From Phycisphaera sp. (GTDB lineage Bacteria > Planctomycetota > Phycisphaerae > Phycisphaerales > SM1A02), in NCBI GenBank assembly GCA_016124975.1, contig WGMP01000009.1, forward strand, positions 1-64,000: a stretch of 64,000 nucleotides of DNA, read 5' to 3'. The notes beneath the pieces are model-generated. The model had not been told where the DNA came from, ran no database searches, and saw only the letters and a list, made by a program, of their open reading frames with translations. Of the stretch, positions 50,993-58,782 are shown one piece after another; the stretch's first letter is position 1, and every line of letters starts with the position of its first letter. The translations under genes and the position numbers were made by a program.

Positions 50993-53077
50993 TCACGACG
51001 GGGGCTTCGGCGTGAACACCAGTCCGCCGAGCGCGGGAATGGCCGGGCGATCCGTGCCTGGCACAGGCCGTGCGCTGCCTGGAACCGCCCAGCACGCGCC
51101 GGACGCAGGGTCAGGAACGATCGATGGAAGCGCCTGCGGCTCGGACGAGCCGTTGAGCGCGACGATGATCCGCTCGTTTCCGAGCGCGCGCTCGAAGATC
51201 CACAGGTTCTTCGCGTCATCGGCGACAAGCGTCGTGAATGCGCCGCGCCGAAGCACCGCGCTCTCGCGCCGGAGCGCGATGAGGCCCTGATACGCCTCGA
51301 GGTGCCCCTCGCGGATCCGCTCGGCGGGGTCGTCGTTCGGCGGCAGATCCGCCCACAGCATCGGCTTGCGGCAGAACGGATCGTCGCTCCCCCACATCCC
51401 GACCTCGTCGCCGTACCAGATCATGGGCGCCCCGACATAGGTCATCTGCACGGCCACCGCGAGAAGCGCGCGGCGGTACGCCTCGTCGGATGGCCTTGCG
51501 CCGTCGTAGGCCGAACCAGGCCGCTCGCTGTTCGAGCGGTCGTAGCCGCGGCCTGGGTTTGCGATCATCGACACGAGCCTGTCGGTGTCGTGCCCCGCGA
51601 GGAGATTCTGCATGACGAAGGTCGCCTGCTCGGGATACGCGAGGCGCACGGCCTGCAGCCTGCGATCGAGCTCGCTCGGCTTGATCTCGCCCGACACCCA
51701 CTGGACGACGGGCATCGCGAACTGGTAGTTCATCACCGCGTCGAACGAGCGGCCATCGAGCCAGCGGTCCGCACGCTTCCAGATCTCGCCCACGATGTAC
51801 GCGTCGGGGTTCACGGCCTTCACGACGCTCCGCCACTCGCGCCAGAACTCGATCGGCACCTCGTTCGGCACATCGAGCCGCCAGCCGTCGACGCCGTCCG
51901 ACGGGTCGCCGTCGCCGTTCGGATCCATCCACCGCCGCGTGACTGCGAACACATGGTCGCGCACGGCATCGCTCTTGAAGCCCGTCGCCGTCTTCGAGAA
52001 CTCGGGCAGCTGTCCGAAGCCCGCCCAGCCGCGGTACTTGAACGGTTCGAAGCTCTCGATCTCGAACCAGTCGGCGAACGGCGACTCCTTGCCGCGGGCG
52101 CGCACATAGACGAACGCGATGTGCGTGTCGCCCACATGGTTGAACACGCCGTCGATGATCACGCGAAAGCCGTGCGACTTCAGCTCGCGCAGCACCTCGA
52201 GGAACAACCGGTCGCTCTGGTTGAAGCCCCAGGTCGATGGGTCGAGCAGATCCTCGTTCGCGCTCGACATCAGCGCGTCGCCCTTCGTGCCGAAGTTGTC
52301 GTCGATGTGCACGAAGGTCGTCGCGTCGTACTTGTGGTGGCTCGGCGCCTCGAAGACGGGGTTCAGGTAGATCGCGTTCACGCCGAGCGACTTCAGATAG
52401 GGAATGCGCGCGCGCAGGCCCTCGAGGTCGCCGCCGTAGTGGCGCCCGAACACGGCCCACTCCCAGAAGGTCTGTCCGCCCTCGGACTCCCACGGGCTCA
52501 TCGCGCGCCAGTCGCTCGTCCACGGCCGCGTGTTCGGCGGATCGTTCAGGTCGTCGCCGTTCGCGAAGCGGTCGAGCATGACCTGATACCAGATCGCGTC
52601 GCGCGCCCAGTCGGGCGTCGTGAATCCTTCAACCACGCGCTGCTCCGTGGGCATGTCGCTCGCAGCGCGCCCGAGCACCAGCACCGAGTTGAAGCCCTCG
52701 TGGCCGTCGGGCTCGCGCGCGGAGTTCGCAGGGTCCGCGATCCACGCGCCGTCGACCACGAACTTGTACGGGTAGCGGCCATCCTCAAGCTCGAGCGTGA
52801 CGCGGAAGAAGCCGTCGCCCATCCGCTCCATCGGCGTGCGGGTCGGGCTCCATCCGTTGAACTCGCCCGCGAGAAACACAGCGGAATCCGCGCGTTCGGG
52901 GCGGTGCGCGAAGGTCACCTTCGCACGGCCGGGGGCCGAAACCTCGACTTCCACCGACGAAGGAAGCACGGGCGCTTCAGGAGGCGTGGCCAGCGCCGAC
53001 GCCCTGCCCGTCGCGGCCATCGCAGAGATCGCGACAAACGCACTCGCACAGAGGATTCGCATCACGGTTCGCTTCAT
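50993..53077 (-). CDS. Exported alpha-amylase-family glycosidase, GH13
   Basis: A 694-residue secreted enzyme acting on alpha-glucans. Signal peptide about 1-28. The N-terminal CBM48-like domain (about 40-125) has VFLAGEFNGWSPTRTPM and YPYKFVVDGAW. The GH13 barrel runs about 150-600: RVIIDGVFNHVGD, nucleophile D402 in GWRLDVPNEV, acid E431 in YIVGEIW, D497 in GHDTDR. The CBM48 plus barrel layout and PMIWYGDEVGMWG suggest a neopullulanase or cyclomaltodextrinase type. The C-terminal segment GACWAVPGSARPVPGTDRP is coded by a REP-like repeat. It diverges from a sugar ABC transporter, so the enzyme and importer probably serve the same maltodextrin pathway. Confidence 0.92.
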   Translation of the reverse strand: MKRTVMRILCASAFVAISAMAATGRASALATPPEAPVLPSSVEVEVSAPGRAKVTFAHRPERADSAVFLAGEFNGWSPTRTPMERMGDGFFRVTLELEDGRYPYKFVVDGAWIADPANSAREPDGHEGFNSVLVLGRAASDMPTEQRVVEGFTTPDWARDAIWYQVMLDRFANGDDLNDPPNTRPWTSDWRAMSPWESEGGQTFWEWAVFGRHYGGDLEGLRARIPYLKSLGVNAIYLNPVFEAPSHHKYDATTFVHIDDNFGTKGDALMSSANEDLLDPSTWGFNQSDRLFLEVLRELKSHGFRVIIDGVFNHVGDTHIAFVYVRARGKESPFADWFEIESFEPFKYRGWAGFGQLPEFSKTATGFKSDAVRDHVFAVTRRWMDPNGDGDPSDGVDGWRLDVPNEVPIEFWREWRSVVKAVNPDAYIVGEIWKRADRWLDGRSFDAVMNYQFAMPVVQWVSGEIKPSELDRRLQAVRLAYPEQATFVMQNLLAGHDTDRLVSMIANPGRGYDRSNSERPGSAYDGARPSDEAYRRALLAVAVQMTYVGAPMIWYGDEVGMWGSDDPFCRKPMLWADLPPNDDPAERIREGHLEAYQGLIALRRESAVLRRGAFTTLVADDAKNLWIFERALGNERIIVALNGSSEPQALPSIVPDPASGACWAVPGSARPVPGTDRPAIPALGGLVFTPKPPS
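51050..51100. repeat. REP-like words inside the amylase coding sequence
   Basis: CGTGCCTGGCACAGGC and TGCCTGGAACC with CAGCACGCG match the words of the elements at 24262, 31713 and 33905. They encode part of the amylase C-terminus in frame. Confidence 0.55.
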
Positions 53078-53083
53078 GCTTCA

Positions 53084-53089
53084 TTTATA
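53084..53089 (-). promoter_or_regulatory. Candidate -10 of the amylase gene (leaderless)
   Basis: TATAAA-TGAAGC-ATG on the minus strand (start 53077), 6 nt spacing. It overlaps the transporter's -10 on the other strand. Confidence 0.5.
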
Positions 53090-53091
53090 CT
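53086..53091 (+). promoter_or_regulatory. Candidate -10 of the ABC transporter operon (leaderless)
   Basis: TATACT-CCGCCCCC-ATG (start 53100), 8 nt spacing. The two divergent -10 hexamers share four bases within one TTTATACT segment. Confidence 0.5.
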
Positions 53092-53099
53092 CCGCCCCC

Positions 53100-55517
53100 A
53101 TGCCCGACGACCGCGCAGGAACGCGATGGACCCTCGGCTTCGCCGTGCGGGCGATGCTTGCTGCGGTCGCGGCACTGCTCGTCGTCGCGGCGTTTGCGCG
53201 CGTCACCTACCGCGCCGTCGCCCGCACCGACGCAGACGCAGCCGAGATCGTCCTCACCGTCATGCACTGGTCGGGCGAAGGCGGGCAGGAAGAGGACAAG
53301 ATCGTCGAGGACTCGCTGCGGGCCTTCGAGGCAGCGAACCCTGGCGTGCGCGTGAAGCGCCTGAACCCTGGCGACGCGGGCAGCTTCTACACAAAGCTCC
53401 AGACCATGATGGCCGCGGGCGAGCCGCCCGATGTCTTCTATGTCGGCTACGAGCGCCTCGCGAACTTCGCGAGCCTCGACCTGCTGCGCCCGATCGACGA
53501 GTTCGTGGCGCGCGAAGAGGCCGCGCGCGCCGCGGGCGACGCAACGGCGCTCGACCTCGCGGCGTTCTACCCGCAGACGGTCGACGCCTTCCGCTTCGAC
53601 GGTTCGCGCGTGGGCACGGGCACGCTCTATGGCGTCCCGAAGGACTTCACGACCGTCGGCTTCTATTACAACAAGGACCTCTTCCGCGCGGCGGGAATCC
53701 CCTTCCCGACCAACGACTGGACCTGGGACGACTTCATCGCGAAGGCCCGCGCGCTATCGAAACTGAAGGCGAAGGACGGCGAGCCGATCACGGGAAGCGA
53801 GTTCGTCACCTGGCCCGTGATGGTGCGGACCTATCTGCGCACCGAAGGCGCAGAGGCGATCGACGACGCGCTTGAGGAGATCCGCATCGAGGAGCCCAAT
53901 GCCGTCCGCGCGCTCGAGACCCTGCGCGCGTGGCGCCATGACGAGGAAGGCACGCTCACGAGCGGCAAGAGCAGGATCGCGACGGGCGCGAGCGTCTTCC
54001 TCGGCGGCAAGGTCGGCATGGCGGGCCCGTTCGGCCGCTGGGTGGTGCCGAGCTACCGCGGCATCCCGTCACCTGCGGACGGCGGCTTCGAGTGGGACTT
54101 CGCGCCGCTCCCGCGCGGAAGCGCAGAGGCGAACTGCGTGCTCACCGTCAGCTGGTCGATGGCGCGAGACACGCCGCACCCCGAGGAGTCGTGGAAGCTC
54201 ATCAAGTGGCTCACGAACGCCGAGAGCCAGGCCGCGAACGCGCGGCTCGGCCTCGCGATCCCGACCATGAAGTCGGTGGCGGAGAGCCCCGCGTTCCTCG
54301 ATGCGACGCTGCCGCCCGCGAACAACCAGGGCTATCTCGACGCGATTCCCGAGGCGACGGTGATCGCGTGGCCAGCAGACCCGACCTTCGAGCAGATCTT
54401 CGGCTCGACCATGGACCGTGGGCTCAAGACGGGCGATCTCACCGTGCGCGAGGCGATCGACGAGTTCAACGCGAAGTGGAGGACGCATGTCGAGTTCGTG
54501 CCGGGCGGCATGAATCCGCCGCCCGTCGCGTGGAGCCGCTGGAGCGCGATCGGCATCGCGGCGCTCGGCGCGTTCGCGGCGGCCTTCGCGCTGCTGCTCC
54601 TGCGCGCGCCGAAGGGAATGAACGCGCGGCGCGAGGAGCGCGCGGGGTTCCTGCTCGCGTCGCCGTGGGTCGTGGGATTCCTCCTCTTCATGGCGTTCCC
54701 GATCCTCCTCTCGCTCGTCCTCTCGATGACGAACTGGAAGGGAATCGGCCCGCTCGCGAGCGCAGACTGGGTGGGTACCGACAACTACGCGCAGCTTCTC
54801 TCGCGCGACGCGCGCTTCCACACCTCGTTCAAGGTCACGCTCTACTACGCGCTTCTCGCCGTGCCCGTCGGGCAGATGCTCGCGCTCCTCGCGGCGGTCG
54901 TGATGATGCAGAAGGTGCGGGGAATCGCCTTCTTCCGCGCAGCGTGGTATCTGCCGAGCGTGCTTGCGGGCGTGGGCGTCGCCATCCTCTGGCGCTGGAT
55001 CTTCGACTCGGAGGGCGGGCTCCTGAACCGCGCGCTCGAAGTCGTCGGCATCGCGGGCCCCGAGTGGTTCGGCAAGGACGCCGCCGCATTCGGCGCGCCC
55101 GCCTTTGCGATCATGAGCTTCTGGCTCGTCGGCGGATCGATGATGGTGTATCTCGCGGGTCTCCAGCAGATCCCGCGCGAGCTCTACGAGGCTGCAGAGA
55201 TCGACGGCGCGGGGCCCGTGCGCCGCTTCTTCCGCGTCACGATCCCGATGCTGTCGCCCGTGATCCTCTTCAACCTGATCATGGCGGTGATCGGTTCGTT
55301 CCAGGTCTTCACGCAGGCATTCGTGATGACGGGCGGCGAGCCAGGCGACCTCACGCGCTTCTATGTCCTCTACCTCTACAACAAGGCGTTCGAGCTCTAC
55401 GACATGGGCTACGCGAGTGCCATGGCGTGGATCCTCTTGCTCATCGTGCTTGTGCTGACGGGCGTCATCCTCAAGACGAGCGCGCGCGTCGTCTACTACG
55501 AAAGCCTGCGGAAATGA
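53100..55517 (+). CDS. Sugar ABC transporter: solute-binding protein fused to MalF-type permease
   Basis: An 805-residue fusion. Residues about 12-33 are a membrane anchor. About 45-470 is a family-1 solute-binding domain (VMHWSGEGGQEEDKIVED, TLYGVPKDFTTVGFYYNKDLF, MAGPFGRW). After a helix near 485-505 comes the permease (about 515-805) with about six helices and the EAA loop EAAEIDGAGPVRRFFRVTIP that docks the ATPase. The binding protein is therefore tethered to the channel. The ATG at 53100 follows TATACT; an upstream frame belongs to the antisense of the amylase. It overlaps the next permease gene by ATGA. With the two following genes it forms a complete importer. Confidence 0.92.
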   Translation: MPDDRAGTRWTLGFAVRAMLAAVAALLVVAAFARVTYRAVARTDADAAEIVLTVMHWSGEGGQEEDKIVEDSLRAFEAANPGVRVKRLNPGDAGSFYTKLQTMMAAGEPPDVFYVGYERLANFASLDLLRPIDEFVAREEAARAAGDATALDLAAFYPQTVDAFRFDGSRVGTGTLYGVPKDFTTVGFYYNKDLFRAAGIPFPTNDWTWDDFIAKARALSKLKAKDGEPITGSEFVTWPVMVRTYLRTEGAEAIDDALEEIRIEEPNAVRALETLRAWRHDEEGTLTSGKSRIATGASVFLGGKVGMAGPFGRWVVPSYRGIPSPADGGFEWDFAPLPRGSAEANCVLTVSWSMARDTPHPEESWKLIKWLTNAESQAANARLGLAIPTMKSVAESPAFLDATLPPANNQGYLDAIPEATVIAWPADPTFEQIFGSTMDRGLKTGDLTVREAIDEFNAKWRTHVEFVPGGMNPPPVAWSRWSAIGIAALGAFAAAFALLLLRAPKGMNARREERAGFLLASPWVVGFLLFMAFPILLSLVLSMTNWKGIGPLASADWVGTDNYAQLLSRDARFHTSFKVTLYYALLAVPVGQMLALLAAVVMMQKVRGIAFFRAAWYLPSVLAGVGVAILWRWIFDSEGGLLNRALEVVGIAGPEWFGKDAAAFGAPAFAIMSFWLVGGSMMVYLAGLQQIPRELYEAAEIDGAGPVRRFFRVTIPMLSPVILFNLIMAVIGSFQVFTQAFVMTGGEPGDLTRFYVLYLYNKAFELYDMGYASAMAWILLLIVLVLTGVILKTSARVVYYESLRK

Positions 55518-56380
55518 AGCGTTCCCCGCTTGCCAGCGCCATCCTCTGGTTCGTGCTCATCATGGGCACGGCGGCGTTCGTGTTCCCCTTGTGGTGGATG
55601 GCGGTCGTGAGCCTCGAGACTCCCGCGCGCGCGGAGGCCGCCGTGACGGGCAGCGCGGGCATCGCGCTCTTCCCGCCCGATCCGCAGCCCGCCAACTACC
55701 TCGACGCGATCCGCGAGACGGGCAGCACGCCGTGGATGGGCTTCATCGACGCGCTCTCGAACTCGATCGTGGTGACGGTGCTCGTCGTGATCGGCACGGT
55801 GCTCTCGTCGAGCCTCGTCGGCTACGCCTTCGCGCGCCTGCGCTTCCGCGGCAGCACGCCGCTCTTCCTCGTCATGCTCGGCACCATGATGCTGCCGGGG
55901 CAGGTGACGATGATCCCGCTCTTCCTCCTCTTCCGGCAGTTCGGCTGGATCGACTCGATCCTGCCGCTGGTGGTGCCCGCGTTCTTCGGCAACGCGTTCT
56001 TCATCTTCATGTACCGCCAGTTCATTGCGCAGGTGCCAGAGTCGCTCGTCGAGGCCGCGCGCGTCGACGGGCTTGGCCACCTCGCGATCTGGTGGAAGAT
56101 CATGCTGCCGCTCTGCCGCCCCGTCACGGCGATCTGCGCGGTGTTCACCTTCATCGGCACTTGGAACGACTTCCTCGCGCCGCTCATCTACCTCCACTCC
56201 GACGAGAACGCGACGCTCGCGGTTGCGCTCAACGGCTTCAAGAACCAGTACGGCGGGCTCGAGGATGTTCATCTTCTGATGGCGCTCTCGGTGCTCACCA
56301 TGCTCCCCTGCATCATTCTCTTCATCGCCGCGCAGAAGACCTTCGTCGAGGGCCTCGCGCGGGGCGCCGTGAAGGGCTGA
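55514..56380 (+). CDS. Sugar ABC transporter permease, MalG-type
   Basis: A 288-residue inner-membrane protein, second channel subunit. Six helices; the first is near 8-28 (ILWFVLIMGTAAFVFPLWW). The EAA loop is EAARVDGLGHLAIWWKIMLP near 180-200. An extended loop after the first helix (about 35-75) is usual for the group. It overlaps the upstream fusion gene by 4 bp (ATGA) and the ATPase gene follows after 10 bp, so the three are one operon. Probably imports maltodextrins or a related oligosaccharide, judged from the amylase opposite. Confidence 0.92.
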   Translation: MKRSPLASAILWFVLIMGTAAFVFPLWWMAVVSLETPARAEAAVTGSAGIALFPPDPQPANYLDAIRETGSTPWMGFIDALSNSIVVTVLVVIGTVLSSSLVGYAFARLRFRGSTPLFLVMLGTMMLPGQVTMIPLFLLFRQFGWIDSILPLVVPAFFGNAFFIFMYRQFIAQVPESLVEAARVDGLGHLAIWWKIMLPLCRPVTAICAVFTFIGTWNDFLAPLIYLHSDENATLAVALNGFKNQYGGLEDVHLLMALSVLTMLPCIILFIAAQKTFVEGLARGAVKG

Positions 56381-56390
56381 GGATTCCACG

Positions 56391-57521
56391 ATGGCAACCG
56401 TCACGCTCACCAAGGTCGACAAGGTCTACGCAGGCGCGAACGGCGCGGAGGTACGCGCGGTCGACGGCGTCGACCTCGCGATCCGCCACGGCGAGTTCTG
56501 CGTGCTCGTCGGCCCATCGGGATGCGGCAAGAGCACGACGCTGCGCATGATCGCGGGGCTCGAGGAGATCACGGCGGGCGTCCTTGAGATCGACGGCGCG
56601 CGCGTGAACGACCTTCCCGCGAAGGATCGCGACATCGCGTTCGTCTTCCAGAACTACGCGCTCTATCCCCATCTCACGGTCGGAGAGAACATCGCGTTCG
56701 GCCTCGAGACGCGGCGCACGCACCGATCGGCGCTCGCGGCCGCGCTCTCGGGCGCAGCGGGTGCGCGCGCCGCGGAGACCGCGGAGATCAAGACACGCGT
56801 CGCGGAAGTCTCGAAGACGCTCGGCCTCGACACGCTCCTCCACCGCTATCCGCGCGAACTCTCTGGCGGCCAGCGCCAGCGCGTCGCCGTCGGCCGCGCG
56901 ATCGCGCGCGACCCGAAGGTCTTCCTCTTCGACGAGCCCCTCTCGAACCTCGACGCGCGCCTGAGGATCGAGACGCGCACCGAGCTGCGCATGCTGCACC
57001 GCCGCCTCGGCGCGACGATCGTCTATGTGACGCACGACCAGGAAGAGGCGATGACCCTCGCCGACCGCCTCGTCGTCATGCACAAGGGGAAGATCCAGCA
57101 GAATGCGAGCGCGCAGGAGTGCTACGACCTTCCCGCAAACCGCTTCGTGGCGGGCTTCATCGGCACGCCGCCGATGAACATCGTCGACGGCCGCGTCGAG
57201 GGCGGCGAATTCGAGTCGAACGGCGTGCGCATGCCCGTCGGCCGCCTCATGGCGCCGCGCAGCTGCGCCCTCGGCGTGCGCCCCGACCGCATGCGGCTCG
57301 TGCGCCCGAACTCCGACCACTCGATCGCGGCCACCGTCGCCGCCGTCGAGCGCCTCGGGGACCGCACCGACATCGCGCTCGACAGCCCGTGGGGCCGGCT
57401 GCTCGCGCGCGTGAACGCAGACGATGCAGCGCATGTGCGCGAGACCGACGCGGTGGGCGTCGCCTTCGACGCCGCGCATGTTCACCTCTTCGCGCCAGGC
57501 GAGTGCGGGGCGCGGATCTGA
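56391..57521 (+). CDS. Sugar ABC transporter ATPase, MalK/UgpC-like
   Basis: A 376-residue ATPase of the carbohydrate-importer type. Walker A GPSGCGKST near 42-50, Q-loop FVFQNYALYPH, signature LSGGQRQRVAVGRA, Walker B VFLFDEPLSNLD and the switch His in YVTHDQEEAMTLADR. A C-terminal regulatory OB-fold domain (about 245-376) with ALGVRPDRMRLV is present. A small Ala-rich insertion lies between the Q-loop and signature (AALAAALSGAAGARA). Such ATPases can serve several importers. Directly downstream starts hairpin-repeat block B; no clear terminator precedes it. Confidence 0.93.
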   Translation: MATVTLTKVDKVYAGANGAEVRAVDGVDLAIRHGEFCVLVGPSGCGKSTTLRMIAGLEEITAGVLEIDGARVNDLPAKDRDIAFVFQNYALYPHLTVGENIAFGLETRRTHRSALAAALSGAAGARAAETAEIKTRVAEVSKTLGLDTLLHRYPRELSGGQRQRVAVGRAIARDPKVFLFDEPLSNLDARLRIETRTELRMLHRRLGATIVYVTHDQEEAMTLADRLVVMHKGKIQQNASAQECYDLPANRFVAGFIGTPPMNIVDGRVEGGEFESNGVRMPVGRLMAPRSCALGVRPDRMRLVRPNSDHSIAATVAAVERLGDRTDIALDSPWGRLLARVNADDAAHVRETDAVGVAFDAAHVHLFAPGECGARI

Positions 57522-57627
57522 GCGGCGAGGCTTGAGCGACGAGGTTTGAGCGACGAGGTTTGAGCGGTCGCCGCTGCGGCGGCTCCCTCTGGTGGTGGAG
57601 GAGTTTGCCTTCGACTCTGACGATTTG

Positions 57628-58047
57628 CGTTCCGCAGGTTGAAACCTGCGGGCACCCCTGGTGAATGACTCTGACGGTTTGAATCGCGCGATACAAAATC
57701 AGGGGTGTCGACTCCGACGATCCGAACCGTTCGATACGAAGATCAGGGGTGAACGACTCCGACGATCCGAATCGTGCGACACGAAAGTCAGGGGTGCCCG
57801 CATGCTTCAGCATGCGGAACGGATGATGTCAGCCCTCGACTCCGACGATTTGCGTTCCGCAGGTTGAAACCTGCGGGCACCCCTGGTGAATGAGCCTGAC
57901 GGTTTGAATCGCGCGATACGAAATCAGGGGTGTCGACTCCGACGATCCGAATCGTGCGATACGAAAGTCAGGGGTGAACGACTCCGACGATCCGAATCGT
58001 GCGACACGAAAGTCAGGGGTGCCCGCATGCTTCAGCATGCGGAACGG
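57628..58047. repeat. Dispersed hairpin repeat family, block B
   Basis: Four further copies of the block A family: CGTTCC-GCAGGTTGAAACCTGC-GGGCACCC at 57628-57657 and 57853-57882, and the inverse form GGGTGCCC-GCATGCTTCAGCATGC-GGAACGG at 57792-57822 and 58017-58047. They lie in two tandem units of about 225 bp, each with two or three 45-bp subunits containing CGACTCCGACGATCCGAA and AGTCAGGGGTG. The surrounding stretch 57522-58115 has no gene. It is not a CRISPR array because the spacers are themselves repeats. Confidence 0.88.
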
Positions 58048-58115
58048 ATGATGTCAGCCTTCGACTCCCCCCGCGGCGGCGGCCCCTCTTGCTGGCGACC
58101 CGCCGTCGCCCCCGC

Positions 58116-58760
58116 TCATGCCCGAGGCTGCGGCACGCTCGCGGGCCACCAGCGGCGCCACACGATCATGGTCATCAGCGCGCTGGAGGCGCCGAGCGCG
58201 AGGCCTGCGCAGATGTCGCTGAGGTAGTGCGCCTGGATCGCGACGCGCGTCAAGGCGAGGGCGAAGCCGAGCGGCAGGATCACAGGCGCGAAGCGCGGCA
58301 AGGCGAGCGCGAGGATCACGGCGGCGGCGCCCGCGGTCGTCGCGTGGCCGCTCGGCATGCTCGCGTAGTCGTAGCCGAAGGTCAGCGGATAGAACCCGAA
58401 CTCGCCGTCGCTGAACCAGAGCTTCGGGCGCGTCTTTCCGACGAGGACCTTCGCGCCCGCCGCGAGAAGGCCGCTGCCGCCGACCGCTGCGAACATCGCG
58501 AAGGCCCAGCGCGCGAGGTTGTGGCGCTTCTGGATGGCGGCAACAGCGAAGACCAGCGCGGAAGGCACCAGCCACCAGGTCGACTCTCCGAGCTCGGTCG
58601 TCCACTGGAGCACCTGCGACTCGACGAGCTTGTTCGCCTGCGCGAAGTCGGCCACGCGCGTATCGAGCCACACATGCGCCGCAGGCGTGAGCGCGATCGC
58701 GACCACCACGGCGATCCACGCCGCGTATTCGGTGTCGCGTCCTGCGTCGTGCCCCTGCAT
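58116..58760 (-). CDS. PAP2-family membrane phosphatase
   Basis: A 214-residue membrane protein with about five or six helices. The three PAP2 phosphatase motifs are present: KVLVGKTRPKL near 105-115, PSGHATT near 140-146 and RVAIQAHYLSD near 180-190. These enzymes remove phosphate from lipids such as undecaprenyl pyrophosphate or phosphatidate; the substrate here is unknown. The ATG at 58760 is chosen because TACACT stands 7 nt upstream and the longer frame would overlap the metalloprotease gene. It lies 22 bp after the metalloprotease stop, in the same direction. Confidence 0.9.
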   Translation of the reverse strand: MQGHDAGRDTEYAAWIAVVVAIALTPAAHVWLDTRVADFAQANKLVESQVLQWTTELGESTWWLVPSALVFAVAAIQKRHNLARWAFAMFAAVGGSGLLAAGAKVLVGKTRPKLWFSDGEFGFYPLTFGYDYASMPSGHATTAGAAAVILALALPRFAPVILPLGFALALTRVAIQAHYLSDICAGLALGASSALMTMIVWRRWWPASVPQPRA

Positions 58761-58767
58761 CGGGCGG

Positions 58768-58773
58768 AGTGTA
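58768..58773 (-). promoter_or_regulatory. Candidate -10 element of the PAP2 gene (leaderless)
   Basis: TACACT-CCGCCCG-ATG on the minus strand, 7 nt spacing, between the two closely spaced genes. Confidence 0.42.
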
Positions 58774-58782
58774 ACGGCGCGC

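Noticed and set aside
49865-53875. Plus-strand frame of over 1300 codons across the subtilase, amylase and start of the transporter
   Set aside because: Spans three real genes, two of them on the other strand. The sequence is low-complexity and has no homology I can see.
57628-58047. CRISPR array
   Set aside because: Units are palindromic, in both orientations, with repeated rather than unique spacers, and no cas gene is nearby.
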